DNA of 8,543 nt. It comes from an uncultured Saprospiraceae bacterium. Lineage in GTDB: Bacteria; Bacteroidota; Bacteroidia; Chitinophagales; Saprospiraceae. The stretch's first letter is position 1, and each line of letters opens with the position of its first letter. Location of the stretch: contig CALDEN010000330.1 in NCBI GenBank assembly GCA_937942405.1, positions 1 to 8,543 of the forward strand. Reading direction: 5' to 3'. Made by a program: the position numbers and the translations under genes. The notes beneath the pieces were generated by a model. The model saw nothing but the letters and a program-made list of their open reading frames with translations. It was not told where the DNA came from and searched no databases. Below, one piece after another: positions 1-7,382 of this stretch.

Positions 1-1379
1 ACCGCCGTTGCTGTAAGTAACCATGCATTTATTGCTGCACCATATTCGCCGTCACATTCCAGTACTAAATCGGATGGACAAGTTATCGTAGGTGCTATTG
101 TATCATCTAAAATAATGGTCGCTGTCTCTATATCTGTATTTCCACAATCATCGGTCGCTGTAAAGGTTACTGTCAATCCAGTACTCTGATCACATGACAA
201 CGTAGGAAGGGTTCCTGCAATATAATCATTCGTTACGGTAGGAGCTGAACAGCCATCGGTCGCTGAGGCAGCAGCGAGCCATGCTGTTATCTCCGCATCA
301 TAATCGCCATCACATTCCAAAATCAAATTTGCCGGAACTGTTAATACAGGTGATACGGTATCATCTAAGAATATAGTAGCTCCGCATGAAAAGTTGTTTC
401 CACAATCGTCGACCGCTGTAAATGTGACCAATAAGCCATCGCTTAAATCACAACTCAATTCAGGTATATTCCCAATTGTATAATCATTGCTGAAATCAAC
501 AGAACCATCGCATAAATCAGATACGGTCGCTGTTGCTAACCAATTATTAATTTCGTCTGTATAATCACCGTCACATTCCAACACTAAATCGGTTGGACAA
601 GTTATCGTAGGAGCCATTGTATCATCAATGAAAATACTAGCCATACATGTTTCCGCATTTCCACAAGCATCTGTTGCTGTGAAAATTACTGTCAATCCGT
701 CTGAAAGATCACATGATAACGTAGGAAGGGTTCCTGCAACATAATCATTTGTAATCGTCGGTACAGAACAGCCATCTGTCGCTGATACGGTAGCCAGCCA
801 TGTAGTTATCTCCGAATCATAATCGCCATCACATTCCAGCACTAAATCGGTTGGACAAGATATCGTAGGGACCATTGTATCATCAATGAAAATACTCGCC
901 ATGCATGTTACCTCATTATCACAAGCATCTGTCGCTGTGAAAATTACTGTCAATCCATCTGAAAGATCACATGATAGTAAAGGAAGGGTTCCCGCAACAT
1001 AATCATTTGTAATCGTCGGTGCAGAACAGCCGTCCGTCGCTGATACGGTAGCCAGCCATGCTGTTATCTCCGAATCATAATCTCCGTCACATTCCAACAC
1101 TAAATCGGATGGACAAGTTATTGTAGGTGCTATAGTATCATCTAAAATAATGGTCGCTGTCTCTATGTCTGTGTTTCCACAAGCATCGGTCGCTGTAAAC
1201 GTTACTGTTAATCCAGTACTCTGATCACATGAAATCGTAGGAAGTGTTCCTACAACATAATCATTCGTTACGGTAGGTGTAGAACAGCCATCTGTTGCAG
1301 ATGCGGTAGCTAGCCATGCAGTTATCTCCGCATCATAATCGCCATCACATTCCAATACCAAATTTGTCGGGACTGTTAA
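1..1379 (-). repeat. Tandem array of A-type modules, 258/261-bp period
   Basis: Five complete A modules (start residues 1075, 1161, 1247, 1333 and 1420) and the first 28 residues of a sixth lie head to tail. The common pattern is L-V-L-E-C-D-G-D-Y-D then E-I-T-A-W-L-A-T, S-A-T-D-G-C-S, T-N-D-Y-V-A-G-T-L-P, L-S-C-D and F-T-A-T-D-A-C-G-N. The period is exactly 258 bp, except for one 261-bp unit (606 down to 345) whose middle reads SDLCDGSVDF. The units at 606-863 and 864-1121 differ at about 25 of 258 bases by hand count, so they are about 90% identical. All period lengths keep the frame. The acidic D-G-D-Y-D stretch might bind calcium, but that is inference only. Confidence 0.9.
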
Positions 1380-4300
1380 TACGGGGTTTATATTATCCTG
1401 AACTGTAATCGTCTGATCACAAGTTACAACATTGCCACAAGCGTCTGTTGCGGTCCATGTTCTAGTTATTACTTCTGTAGTTGCACAAGCCGGAACGGAT
1501 TCATCACTTGACACAATGAGGATCATGGCATCTGCTGTACAATTATCCGTTGCCGTTGCAATACCCATAGCGGCGACACTTGTGTCTCCACCGCACTCTA
1601 CTGTCATATCTGCAGGACAGCTTATAACGGGCAATGTAGTATCATCTACTGTAATTATTTGAACACACGTAGCTGTTAAGCCAGTATCGTCAGTAACTGT
1701 ATATGTACGTGTAATTTGTTCCGGGCACATGTTTCCATCTGAAACATCTACACTAGATATACTCAAATCCATGTCACAATTGTCGTCCGCTGATCCGCCT
1801 TGAGCTTCAAATTCTGCAATAGTCGTTGCTGCTGGAGCATCTCCTATACTGCACATCTCCGTTAAATCATCAGGACACATAATCGTAGGAGGAATGTTAT
1901 CCATCACGGTCAAATTAACCAAACAAGTAGCACTATTACCACATGCGTCTGTAGCTGTCCAGGTAATCGGCGTTGTACCTACTGGATAGTTTCCACTAGC
2001 ATCTGCCATACCGTTCATATCATTTACAAGACTGCTTACTCCACAATTATCCATAGCCGTCGGAACTGCTATGGTAGCCATTGCGGTACATAAACCTGCA
2101 TCCGTATTTATTGTAAAATCTGCCCCACAAGAAAGAACTGGAGGAGTATTGTCATCTATCGTTATTATTTGATCACATGAAATAGATAAGTCGCCTTGAG
2201 TAAAAGTATATGTTCTCGTAATTATTTCTGGACATGTATTGTTATCACTTACATCTGTATGTGATATCGTCAAAGTAGCATCCATACAATTATCCGTAAT
2301 CACTCCTCCTTGTGCTTCAAACTCTGCAATTGTTGTTGCAGCAGGAGCCTCTGAAATATCACATTCTATACTTATATCTTCTGGACAAGTTACCTCAGGA
2401 TCTTCATTATCGTTTACGATGATGTTAATCGTACATGTACTTGTATTGCCACAATTGTCTGTAGCAGTCCATATAATTGTAGTCGTTCCTACTGGATAAT
2501 CTCCACTGGCATCTGCCATGCCATTCATATCATTGACTAACGTTATATCTGCATCTGCTGTACAATTATCAGTAGGTGTCGGAACTGCTATCGTTACCAT
2601 TGCGGTACATTCTCCGACATTGGTGTTTATAGTAAGGTTTGCCCCACATGTAAATGTAGGCCCTTCTGTATCTGCAACATATTCAAAATTCTGAGTACAC
2701 TGTCCCGTGTTTCCACAAGCATCTGTTACCGTATATGTTCTTATAACAACAAATGGTCCGTCCGCTGCACAGAATGAAAAAGTACTCGGATCCACACTAT
2801 CTGTTGAACTGATGCTCATCGCACCACATGTTTCTATTATCGTACCTCCTGCTGTAATGAAATCATTAATAGGAGAAATCGGATCTGGCAATATACTATT
2901 ACACGTCAAGCCTGATAAGCCAGGAGGACAAGTTATTACTGGATCTGTTGTATCTATAACCGTTATGGTTTGTACACATGAATCTGTATTGCCACATGCA
3001 TCTGTGGCTACCCAAGTACGTGTAATTATTTCTGTATTACCACAGGTTGAAACTGAGCTATCGCTCTCCGTAATCGTAACAGCTCCACATGCATCTGTGG
3101 CTGTTGCAATACCTGTAGATGCACTACTAGTATCTGAGCCACACTCTACTAGTGCGTTTGCAGGACAACTGATTTCTGGTGCAGTATTATCAACTACTGT
3201 TATCGTTTGTACACATGAGTCAGTATTTCCACATGCATCTGTAGCTAACCATGTACGGGTAATTACTTCTGTATTGCCACAATCCAAAACCGTAGTTTCA
3301 CTTTCTGTAATTGCTACCATACCACATGCATCCGTTGATGTTGCTACTCCTGTTGCAGCACTAGATGTATCTGAACCACATGCTACTTCTATATCTGCTG
3401 GACAAGTAATAACAGGTGCAACATTGTCGTCTAAAATGATCGTTGCGGTACATGGTTCTGCCATATTATCACAGTCATCTGTAGCGTTAAAGGTCACTGT
3501 TAATCCTGTAGATTGGTCACAACTTATAGCAGGAAGTGATCCTGCGGCATAATCATTTGTAATGGTCACTGCAGAACAACCATCTGTTGCACTTGCTGTT
3601 GCCAACCATGTATTTATTTGGTCTTCGTAATCACCATCACATTCTAATACCAAATTAGAAGGACAGGTCAACACAGGGACCATTGTGTCATCTAAGTTTA
3701 TTGTTTGCTGGACAGTACTGCTATTTCCACAAGCGTCTGTAAGACTATATGTTCTTGTCACTACTTCAGGACAAGTGTTCCCATTGCTTACGTCACTTAC
3801 AAATGCAACGTCTATTGTGGTAGAACAGTTATCTGCCTCGTCTGTAACTACCGAAGGGTCAGGAGCAGGTGCTACTGAGCAGTTTATAGTTATCGTTGCA
3901 GGATTACTCCCTGTAGGTGGTGTTGTATCGTCTTCAAAAGTAAAGGTCTGATCACACGTAAAGGTTTCAGGCACGCTACAAGCATTTGTAATCGTGTATG
4001 TACGAGTAACAATGGTACCTGCTGCATTACAGAAATCTATCGTAGTTGGGTCTGGTGAATCTGCAAAAGAAATGGTAAAATCCGTTGCACAATCTCCATT
4101 TATAGCTCCTCCACCATCTATAAATTCTTGGATAGTGGTCGGACCGACGGGTAGGTCTGCACTACAATTTAGTCCTGTCTGATTAGATGGACATGTAATC
4201 GTTGGTGCAACTATTACAAAATCTTGAGCACAAGCTGCCATTTGGCCGCAATCATCTATTGCATTGTATTGAACAAAATAGACCGCTCCTACACATCCAT

Positions 4301-4601
4301 CTGTACCAGATAGAAGTGTCGGTGCTCCACTTGTAATAACCAAGCCGCCAGAACCACAATTGGTACTGGCTGGAGGTATAAAGCTCATTATATCTTGAAC
4401 ACAAATAGCCGGTATTTCGGTATTTGTACAATCAAGATCAATGGCTTGAATCGATTCGCTATTGGGATAGCCTCTCTTTAAATCTTTGGATTTCGGGAAT
4501 TCTTTTGTCTCGGTGTTTATTATAGCTTCATTTCCTGAAGAGTATACACTCGTGCAGAAAATAACAGACATAATAATACAGCAGATTAAACTACGCTTCA
4601 T
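1..4601 (-). CDS. Giant secreted HYR-like multi-repeat adhesin, 3' end beyond window
   Basis: This is one open frame of 1533 full codons from ATG at 4601 to the left edge, with no stop, so the C-terminus is missing. Residues 1-21 form a signal peptide (MKRS, then a hydrophobic core ICCIIMSVIFC); there is no good lipobox. From about residue 40 the protein is a chain of Ig-like modules joined at a recurrent P-x-I-[TS]-C-P motif. The junctions lie at residues 135, 238, 311, 398, 477, 556, 650, 737, 823, 907, 993, 1075, 1161, 1247, 1333, 1420 and 1506. Most modules end in T-A-T-D-A-C-G-N followed by a T-I-x-x-D-D-T strand, as in HYR domains. Each carries about four or five cysteines, which may form disulfides. 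In Bacteroidota such proteins are usually surface adhesins or filaments, often exported by type IX secretion; the C-terminal sorting domain that would show this lies off the window. ATG 4601 is chosen because it gives the signal peptide; the upstream ATG at 4616 is followed at once by a stop. There is no clear ribosome binding site. The ligand is unknown. Confidence 0.9.
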   Translation of the reverse strand, partial: MKRSLICCIIMSVIFCTSVYSSGNEAIINTETKEFPKSKDLKRGYPNSESIQAIDLDCTNTEIPAICVQDIMSFIPPASTNCGSGGLVITSGAPTLLSGTDGCVGAVYFVQYNAIDDCGQMAACAQDFVIVAPTITCPSNQTGLNCSADLPVGPTTIQEFIDGGGAINGDCATDFTISFADSPDPTTIDFCNAAGTIVTRTYTITNACSVPETFTCDQTFTFEDDTTPPTGSNPATITINCSVAPAPDPSVVTDEADNCSTTIDVAFVSDVSNGNTCPEVVTRTYSLTDACGNSSTVQQTINLDDTMVPVLTCPSNLVLECDGDYEDQINTWLATASATDGCSAVTITNDYAAGSLPAISCDQSTGLTVTFNATDDCDNMAEPCTATIILDDNVAPVITCPADIEVACGSDTSSAATGVATSTDACGMVAITESETTVLDCGNTEVITRTWLATDACGNTDSCVQTITVVDNTAPEISCPANALVECGSDTSSASTGIATATDACGAVTITESDSSVSTCGNTEIITRTWVATDACGNTDSCVQTITVIDTTDPVITCPPGLSGLTCNSILPDPISPINDFITAGGTIIETCGAMSISSTDSVDPSTFSFCAADGPFVVIRTYTVTDACGNTGQCTQNFEYVADTEGPTFTCGANLTINTNVGECTAMVTIAVPTPTDNCTADADITLVNDMNGMADASGDYPVGTTTIIWTATDNCGNTSTCTINIIVNDNEDPEVTCPEDISIECDISEAPAATTIAEFEAQGGVITDNCMDATLTISHTDVSDNNTCPEIITRTYTFTQGDLSISCDQIITIDDNTPPVLSCGADFTINTDAGLCTAMATIAVPTAMDNCGVSSLVNDMNGMADASGNYPVGTTPITWTATDACGNSATCLVNLTVMDNIPPTIMCPDDLTEMCSIGDAPAATTIAEFEAQGGSADDNCDMDLSISSVDVSDGNMCPEQITRTYTVTDDTGLTATCVQIITVDDTTLPVISCPADMTVECGGDTSVAAMGIATATDNCTADAMILIVSSDESVPACATTEVITRTWTATDACGNVVTCDQTITVQDNINPVLTVPTNLVLECDGDYDAEITAWLATASATDGCSTPTVTNDYVVGTLPTISCDQSTGLTVTFTATDACGNTDIETATIILDDTIAPTITCPSDLVLECDGDYDSEITAWLATVSATDGCSAPTITNDYVAGTLPLLSCDLSDGLTVIFTATDACDNEVTCMASIFIDDTMVPTISCPTDLVLECDGDYDSEITTWLATVSATDGCSVPTITNDYVAGTLPTLSCDLSDGLTVIFTATDACGNAETCMASIFIDDTMAPTITCPTDLVLECDGDYTDEINNWLATATVSDLCDGSVDFSNDYTIGNIPELSCDLSDGLLVTFTAVDDCGNNFSCGATIFLDDTVSPVLTVPANLILECDGDYDAEITAWLAAASATDGCSAPTVTNDYIAGTLPTLSCDQSTGLTVTFTATDDCGNTDIETATIILDDTIAPTITCPSDLVLECDGEYGAAINAWLLTATA
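1626..2654 (-). repeat. Duplicated C-D module pair (about 510 bp per copy)
   Basis: Two successive copies of a two-module block are present: 2136-2654 (residues 650-822) and 1626-2135 (residues 823-992). Each copy begins with a classical HYR module (C). It reads C-G-A-x-x-T-I-N-T, then T-A-M-x-T-I-A-V-P-T, N-D-M-N-G-M-A-D-A-S-G, Y-P-V-G-T-T and W-T-A-T-D. Each then continues into a D module with A-P-A-A-T-T-I-A-E-F-E-A-Q-G-G, D-N-C, D-V-S-D and I-T-R-T-Y-T. The match extends to the DNA, for example around 2480-2536 against 1972-2027. The shared order and spacing show that the pair was duplicated as a block. Confidence 0.85.
2937..3410 (-). repeat. Two adjacent B-type modules, 237 bp each
   Basis: Residues 398-476 and 477-555 are two 79-residue modules of the same subtype. 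Both have E-x-x-C-G-S-D-T-S-S-A then T-D-A-C-G, I-T-E-S, C-G-N-T-E, I-T-R-T-W and A-T-D-A-C-G-N-T-D-S-C-V-Q-T-I-T-V. A third, more diverged B module (82 residues, 993-1074, bases 1380-1625) sits just before the A array. The modules are clearly homologous and in frame. Confidence 0.85.
3411..3671 (-). repeat. Isolated A-type module far from the A array
   Basis: Residues 311-397 match the A subtype: N-L-V-L-E-C-D-G-D-Y, then W-L-A-T-A-S-A-T-D-G-C-S, T-N-D-Y and the D-Q-S-T-G-L-T-V-T-F segment. It lies more than 2 kb from the tandem A array and is flanked by D-like and B modules. Its best internal matches appear to be the units starting at residues 1075 and 1420, which share D-Q-S-T-G-L-T-V-T-F and T-A-T-I-I-L-D-D. 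This suggests movement of modules within the gene by recombination rather than only neighbour-to-neighbour duplication. Confidence 0.75.
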
Positions 4602-4694
4602 CTTAAACGATTACATGAATAATCCTGCTTGTGGGATAGGAGGGTGTGTAAGGGTAGGTAGATTAAACTGTAACGTTCTAAATTGTGTGTTTCT

Positions 4695-4724
4695 CAAGGT
4701 ATAGTGTACTGTCAAAACACCTTG
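4695..4724. promoter_or_regulatory. Inverted repeat CAAGGT/ACCTTG in the divergent intergenic region
   Basis: CAAGGT at 4695-4700 and ACCTTG at 4719-4724 are perfect inverted 6-bp arms around an 18-bp spacer. An alternative fold pairs CAAG/CTTG and GTGT/ACAC with a bulge. It starts about where transcription from the TATATTTG box would begin. It could therefore be an operator or a stem-loop at the 5' end of the adhesin leader. Arms this short can also occur by chance. Confidence 0.3.
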
Positions 4725-4730
4725 GTCTTG

Positions 4731-4738
4731 CAAATATA
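4731..4738 (-). promoter_or_regulatory. Bacteroidota-type -7 box (TATATTTG) for the adhesin gene
   Basis: Read on the minus strand this is TATATTTG, an exact match to the TAnnTTTG -7 element known for the Bacteroidota primary sigma factor. It sits in an AT-rich tract and faces the adhesin start about 130 bp away, so the leader would be about 120 nt. No clean TTTG -33 element lies at the usual distance, only a TTTATTTATTT run, so this is a half-supported promoter. Confidence 0.5.
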
Positions 4739-4823
4739 GAAATAAATAAACACATGTACACTTTTTTTAATATGTTTTTTCTGTCACGTACTTTAACCGA
4801 GAGATTCTACCTTTATAGCGTAA

Positions 4824-6263
4824 ATGAAAAAAGAGTTTCTAGCAAATATTTTCCTCATACTAGGTTTAAATCTTTTGATTAAGCCCTTTTATGTTTTCGG
4901 TATAGAAGCTGAGGTCCAGAATGTGGTAGGACCTAATGTATATGGTCTATTTTTCGATCTTTTTAATCTCTGCTTTATCTATCAGTTCTTTCTAGACTTA
5001 GGAGTCCAAAACTATACTTCTCGATACATTTCAGAAGATCGGCAACGTTATAAGGATTATTTTTCTAAAACCTTAGGATCTAAGCTCATTCTGGCTTTGG
5101 GTTTTGCTTTGATGGTTTTGGCCTCTTTTTATATGCTGGGATATGAGCGAGTAAATTTTGACTTACTGTGCCTGGTAGCTTTAGAGATGGTATTAATCTC
5201 CTTTTTGATGTATTTAAGGGCTACTATTTCGGCTCTGGGATATTTCAGAGTTGATAGTTATCTATCTGCTTTGGATAAGTTGCTATTGCTTATGGCCTTA
5301 ACATATGTCCTATATTTCAGCGGTTATAGAGCTGATTTCACCATTTTATCTTTTGTTCAGTTTCAGATTCTTTCGACTACAGTCGTATTCTTTATCGCCC
5401 TATCGTTCCTAATTCGTAAAAACGGGATGCCTTCTTTTAGTATTTCTTTCGACTACAGTCGAAAATTATTTAAAAAAACAGCCCCTTTTGCACTCGTCTT
5501 TTTGATCATGACGCTATATACTAAAATGGATGGGATCATGCTCGGTAGACTGATCGATGATGATCATCTACAGGCAGGAATTTACGCCGCTAGTTTTAGG
5601 ATCATCGATGCTCTGAATATGATCGGATATCTGTTCGGGACTCTGCTCTTACCAATGTTTGCTCATTTAGAGCTTCCTGCAGAGAGGAACGAGTTGTGGG
5701 AGATCGCTTATCGTCTATTACTCAATGTGATTATTATCGGGTTATCGATCGGACTATTCTACCAAACAGAGATTTTTCAGTGGTTATACACCGACTGGAC
5801 CCCTTATTATAACGAGGTTTTTATAGGTTTACTCCTATCGTTTTGTGTGATGACACTGGCTTATCTGTTCGGTATTATGATTACGGCTAAAGGGAGTTTG
5901 AGGAGGTTAAACATCGTCTATCTGATCGGTGTCGCGATAAACTGGATATTTAATCTCTGGCTGATCCCTAGATATCTAGCGGTAGGAGCGGCTTATGTGA
6001 CATTTGCCACTCAGTTGGTCATTTTGATAGGTCTGATTTACCTTTCGGCAAAAGATCTAGGGTTCAGAATACAGCCGGTGATGGTGATAAAATCGATCAT
6101 TTATCTATTGATGAGCTTTGTTGTATTCTATATTGTAAAAGTATATTTGATGACCAATTGGGTAATGGCAATGTCATTTTCAGTGTTGCTGAGCATTCTA
6201 GTATCATTTTTGCTCGGTTTCTTACGTTTGGATCTTATCAATCAATTGAAAAAACCAGAATAG
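4824..6263 (+). CDS. Wzx-like polysaccharide flippase (MOP superfamily)
   Basis: This 479-residue polytopic inner-membrane protein is predicted to flip lipid-linked sugar repeat units across the cytoplasmic membrane. I count about 14 hydrophobic segments (roughly residues 6-24, 40-60, 86-105, 112-132, 149-166, 172-196, 219-234, 252-280, 296-313, 330-354, 362-381, 383-408, 419-440 and 447-467). This fits the 12-14 helices and about 480 residues usual for Wzx/PST proteins. Family-like features are the N-terminal V-G-P-x-x-Y-G after helix 1, the Y-T-K-M-D-G-I-M-L-G stretch at 232-241, and A-G-I-Y-A-A-S-F-R-I at 251-260. It is the first gene of a rightward operon with Wzz- and Wzy-like genes, which supports the role. 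The start is the ATG giving MKKEFLANIF; there is no strong ribosome binding site, as is usual in this phylum. The sugar substrate cannot be told. It could serve O-antigen, capsule or exopolysaccharide. Confidence 0.88.
   Translation: MKKEFLANIFLILGLNLLIKPFYVFGIEAEVQNVVGPNVYGLFFDLFNLCFIYQFFLDLGVQNYTSRYISEDRQRYKDYFSKTLGSKLILALGFALMVLASFYMLGYERVNFDLLCLVALEMVLISFLMYLRATISALGYFRVDSYLSALDKLLLLMALTYVLYFSGYRADFTILSFVQFQILSTTVVFFIALSFLIRKNGMPSFSISFDYSRKLFKKTAPFALVFLIMTLYTKMDGIMLGRLIDDDHLQAGIYAASFRIIDALNMIGYLFGTLLLPMFAHLELPAERNELWEIAYRLLLNVIIIGLSIGLFYQTEIFQWLYTDWTPYYNEVFIGLLLSFCVMTLAYLFGIMITAKGSLRRLNIVYLIGVAINWIFNLWLIPRYLAVGAAYVTFATQLVILIGLIYLSAKDLGFRIQPVMVIKSIIYLLMSFVVFYIVKVYLMTNWVMAMSFSVLLSILVSFLLGFLRLDLINQLKKPE
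5368..5461 (+). repeat. 18-bp perfect direct repeat, each copy with a palindromic core
   Basis: TTCTTTCGACTACAGTCG occurs at 5368-5385 and again at 5444-5461, 76 bp apart, inside the flippase gene. The core CGACT-AC-AGTCG is an inverted repeat; in the second copy the arms extend to TTCGACT/AGTCGAA. The offset is not a multiple of three, so the copies are read in different frames (LSTTVV and SFDYSR). Protein conservation therefore cannot explain the match. Confidence 0.7.
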
Positions 6264-6287
6264 GTCTTAATCCGATCTACAGTGAGT

Positions 6288-7382
6288 ATGAATCAAAACG
6301 AAAATCTACTAAGTGTACTAGCTACACTCTATAAATGGCGTAAAAAAATAATCATCACCTGTGTCGCTGCGGCTATACTCAGTGTGATTATCTGTCTATG
6401 TCTGAGTAACTACTATAAAGCCACGACGATCTTTTATGCTGCTAGTCCTGATCTCGCTAAACCGACGCCGCTCGGGGAGATGGAAGGCGATAAAGACTTT
6501 TATGGTGAGGAAGAAGATCTGGACCGACTGTTTTCTATATCCAGCTCTGGTGATGTGATCGATTATCTTATCAATAAGTATGATCTCTACACTCATTATG
6601 ACATAGATCCAAAGAGCAAAAAAGGACCATACAAAATCCGAGAGCGATTCAATAAACAATACACTACTCTCAAAACCAAGTACGGTGCTCTCCAGCTCTC
6701 TGTAGAAGATACCGACCCTAAACTGGCTGCTGATATCACCAACGATGCCAGAGATAAAATCAATCTCATCGCCCAGAACTTAATCAAAGAGTGTCAAGCT
6801 CAATTATTATCTACATATAAAACCAATATCGAGTATAAAGCCATAGCTGTAAAAAATCTGAGTGACAGTCTGTATAGGACCAGAGAAAAATTCAGCATTT
6901 ATAATACAGAGTCGCAAGGACAGATCTATGCAGAACTCTTGGCCAAAACATCATCTGCTCTTATGGATAAAAAAGCTCGAGCTGCGGTTTTTAAATCTAT
7001 ACCGTCCATGCAAGACTCGGTCCGATATATGGGAGGCATCATCCAAGGTTTAGAAAATCAAAAGAAAAGTCTCACCGATCAGGTAAACTGGTTCAATAAA
7101 GGTCTCGCTCATGTGATGAACCTAGAGTTTGAACAAAAGGACTTTGCCAAGCAGTTGAGTCTCGATAAGGAACGCTATAAGCAATTGCAAGCGGCTTATC
7201 AGACTCCATTCAACGGAATACATGTGGTGGAGCAAGCAGAGATCCCTGTTATAAAATCTAGACCAGGCAGAACACTGATCGTTCTAGGTTCTGTCTTTGC
7301 GACATTTATATTGTCCATACTAGCAGTACTATTTCTAGAAGCATACCAGAATCTCGATTGGAAAAGAATTAAGAATGCTTAG
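6288..7382 (+). CDS. Wzz-like chain-length determinant / polysaccharide co-polymerase
   Basis: This 364-residue inner-membrane protein is predicted to set the chain length of the polysaccharide made by the Wzy polymerase. It has the classic layout: a short cytoplasmic N-terminus, helix 1 at about residues 20-40, a large periplasmic part rich in helices with likely coiled coil (about 160-300), then helix 2 at about 329-351. The segment before helix 2 reads V-V-E-Q-A-E-I-P-V-I-K-S-R-P-G-R, the proline-containing signature of this family. The L-D-R-L-F-S-I-S-S-S-G-D-V stretch (78-90) resembles Bacteroidota members. It ends soon after helix 2, with no Walker motifs and no tyrosine-rich tail, so no tyrosine-kinase domain is fused. 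The start is taken as ATG 6288, 24 bp after the flippase stop; an in-frame GTG at 6282 would add two residues. It overlaps the next gene by 8 bp, which suggests coupled translation. Confidence 0.85.
   Translation: MNQNENLLSVLATLYKWRKKIIITCVAAAILSVIICLCLSNYYKATTIFYAASPDLAKPTPLGEMEGDKDFYGEEEDLDRLFSISSSGDVIDYLINKYDLYTHYDIDPKSKKGPYKIRERFNKQYTTLKTKYGALQLSVEDTDPKLAADITNDARDKINLIAQNLIKECQAQLLSTYKTNIEYKAIAVKNLSDSLYRTREKFSIYNTESQGQIYAELLAKTSSALMDKKARAAVFKSIPSMQDSVRYMGGIIQGLENQKKSLTDQVNWFNKGLAHVMNLEFEQKDFAKQLSLDKERYKQLQAAYQTPFNGIHVVEQAEIPVIKSRPGRTLIVLGSVFATFILSILAVLFLEAYQNLDWKRIKNA

Larger units (their letters stand above)
4602..4823. other. Divergent intergenic region between adhesin and polysaccharide operon
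   Basis: These 222 bp separate two outward-reading genes and must hold the control sites of at least one of them. They contain an AT-rich stretch (about 4731-4780), the minus-strand TATATTTG box, the CAAGGT inverted repeat, and a run on the adhesin side (about 4632-4660) that is G-rich on the plus strand. For the rightward operon I find no full TAnnTTTG. The nearest is TACCTTTA at 4808-4815, which is imperfect and so close to the ATG that it would give an almost leaderless transcript. I see no credible small gene or RNA. Confidence 0.6.

Noticed and set aside
1..1379. CRISPR array
   Set aside because: The period is 258 bp with no short repeat/spacer structure, and the sequence is protein-coding throughout.
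1432..4182. Plus-strand open frames of 60-280 codons (for example 2707-3552)
   Set aside because: They lie antisense to the adhesin modules. Their low-complexity Ser/Val/Thr-rich translations mirror the repeats, and they lack signals of their own.
4611..4616. Alternative adhesin start at ATG 4616 (minus strand)
   Set aside because: The next codon is TAA.
4808..4815. TACCTTTA as a promoter -7 box for the flippase operon
   Set aside because: The last base differs from TAnnTTTG, no TTTG lies at the right distance, and it is only 8 bp before the ATG.
4486..4882. Two small plus-strand frames (4486-4704 and 4685-4882)
   Set aside because: The first is antisense to the adhesin signal-peptide region. 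The second overlaps the flippase start in another frame. Neither has a recognisable product.
6396..7053. Small frames on both strands within the Wzz-like gene
   Set aside because: They are shadows inside a well-supported coding frame with clear family features.
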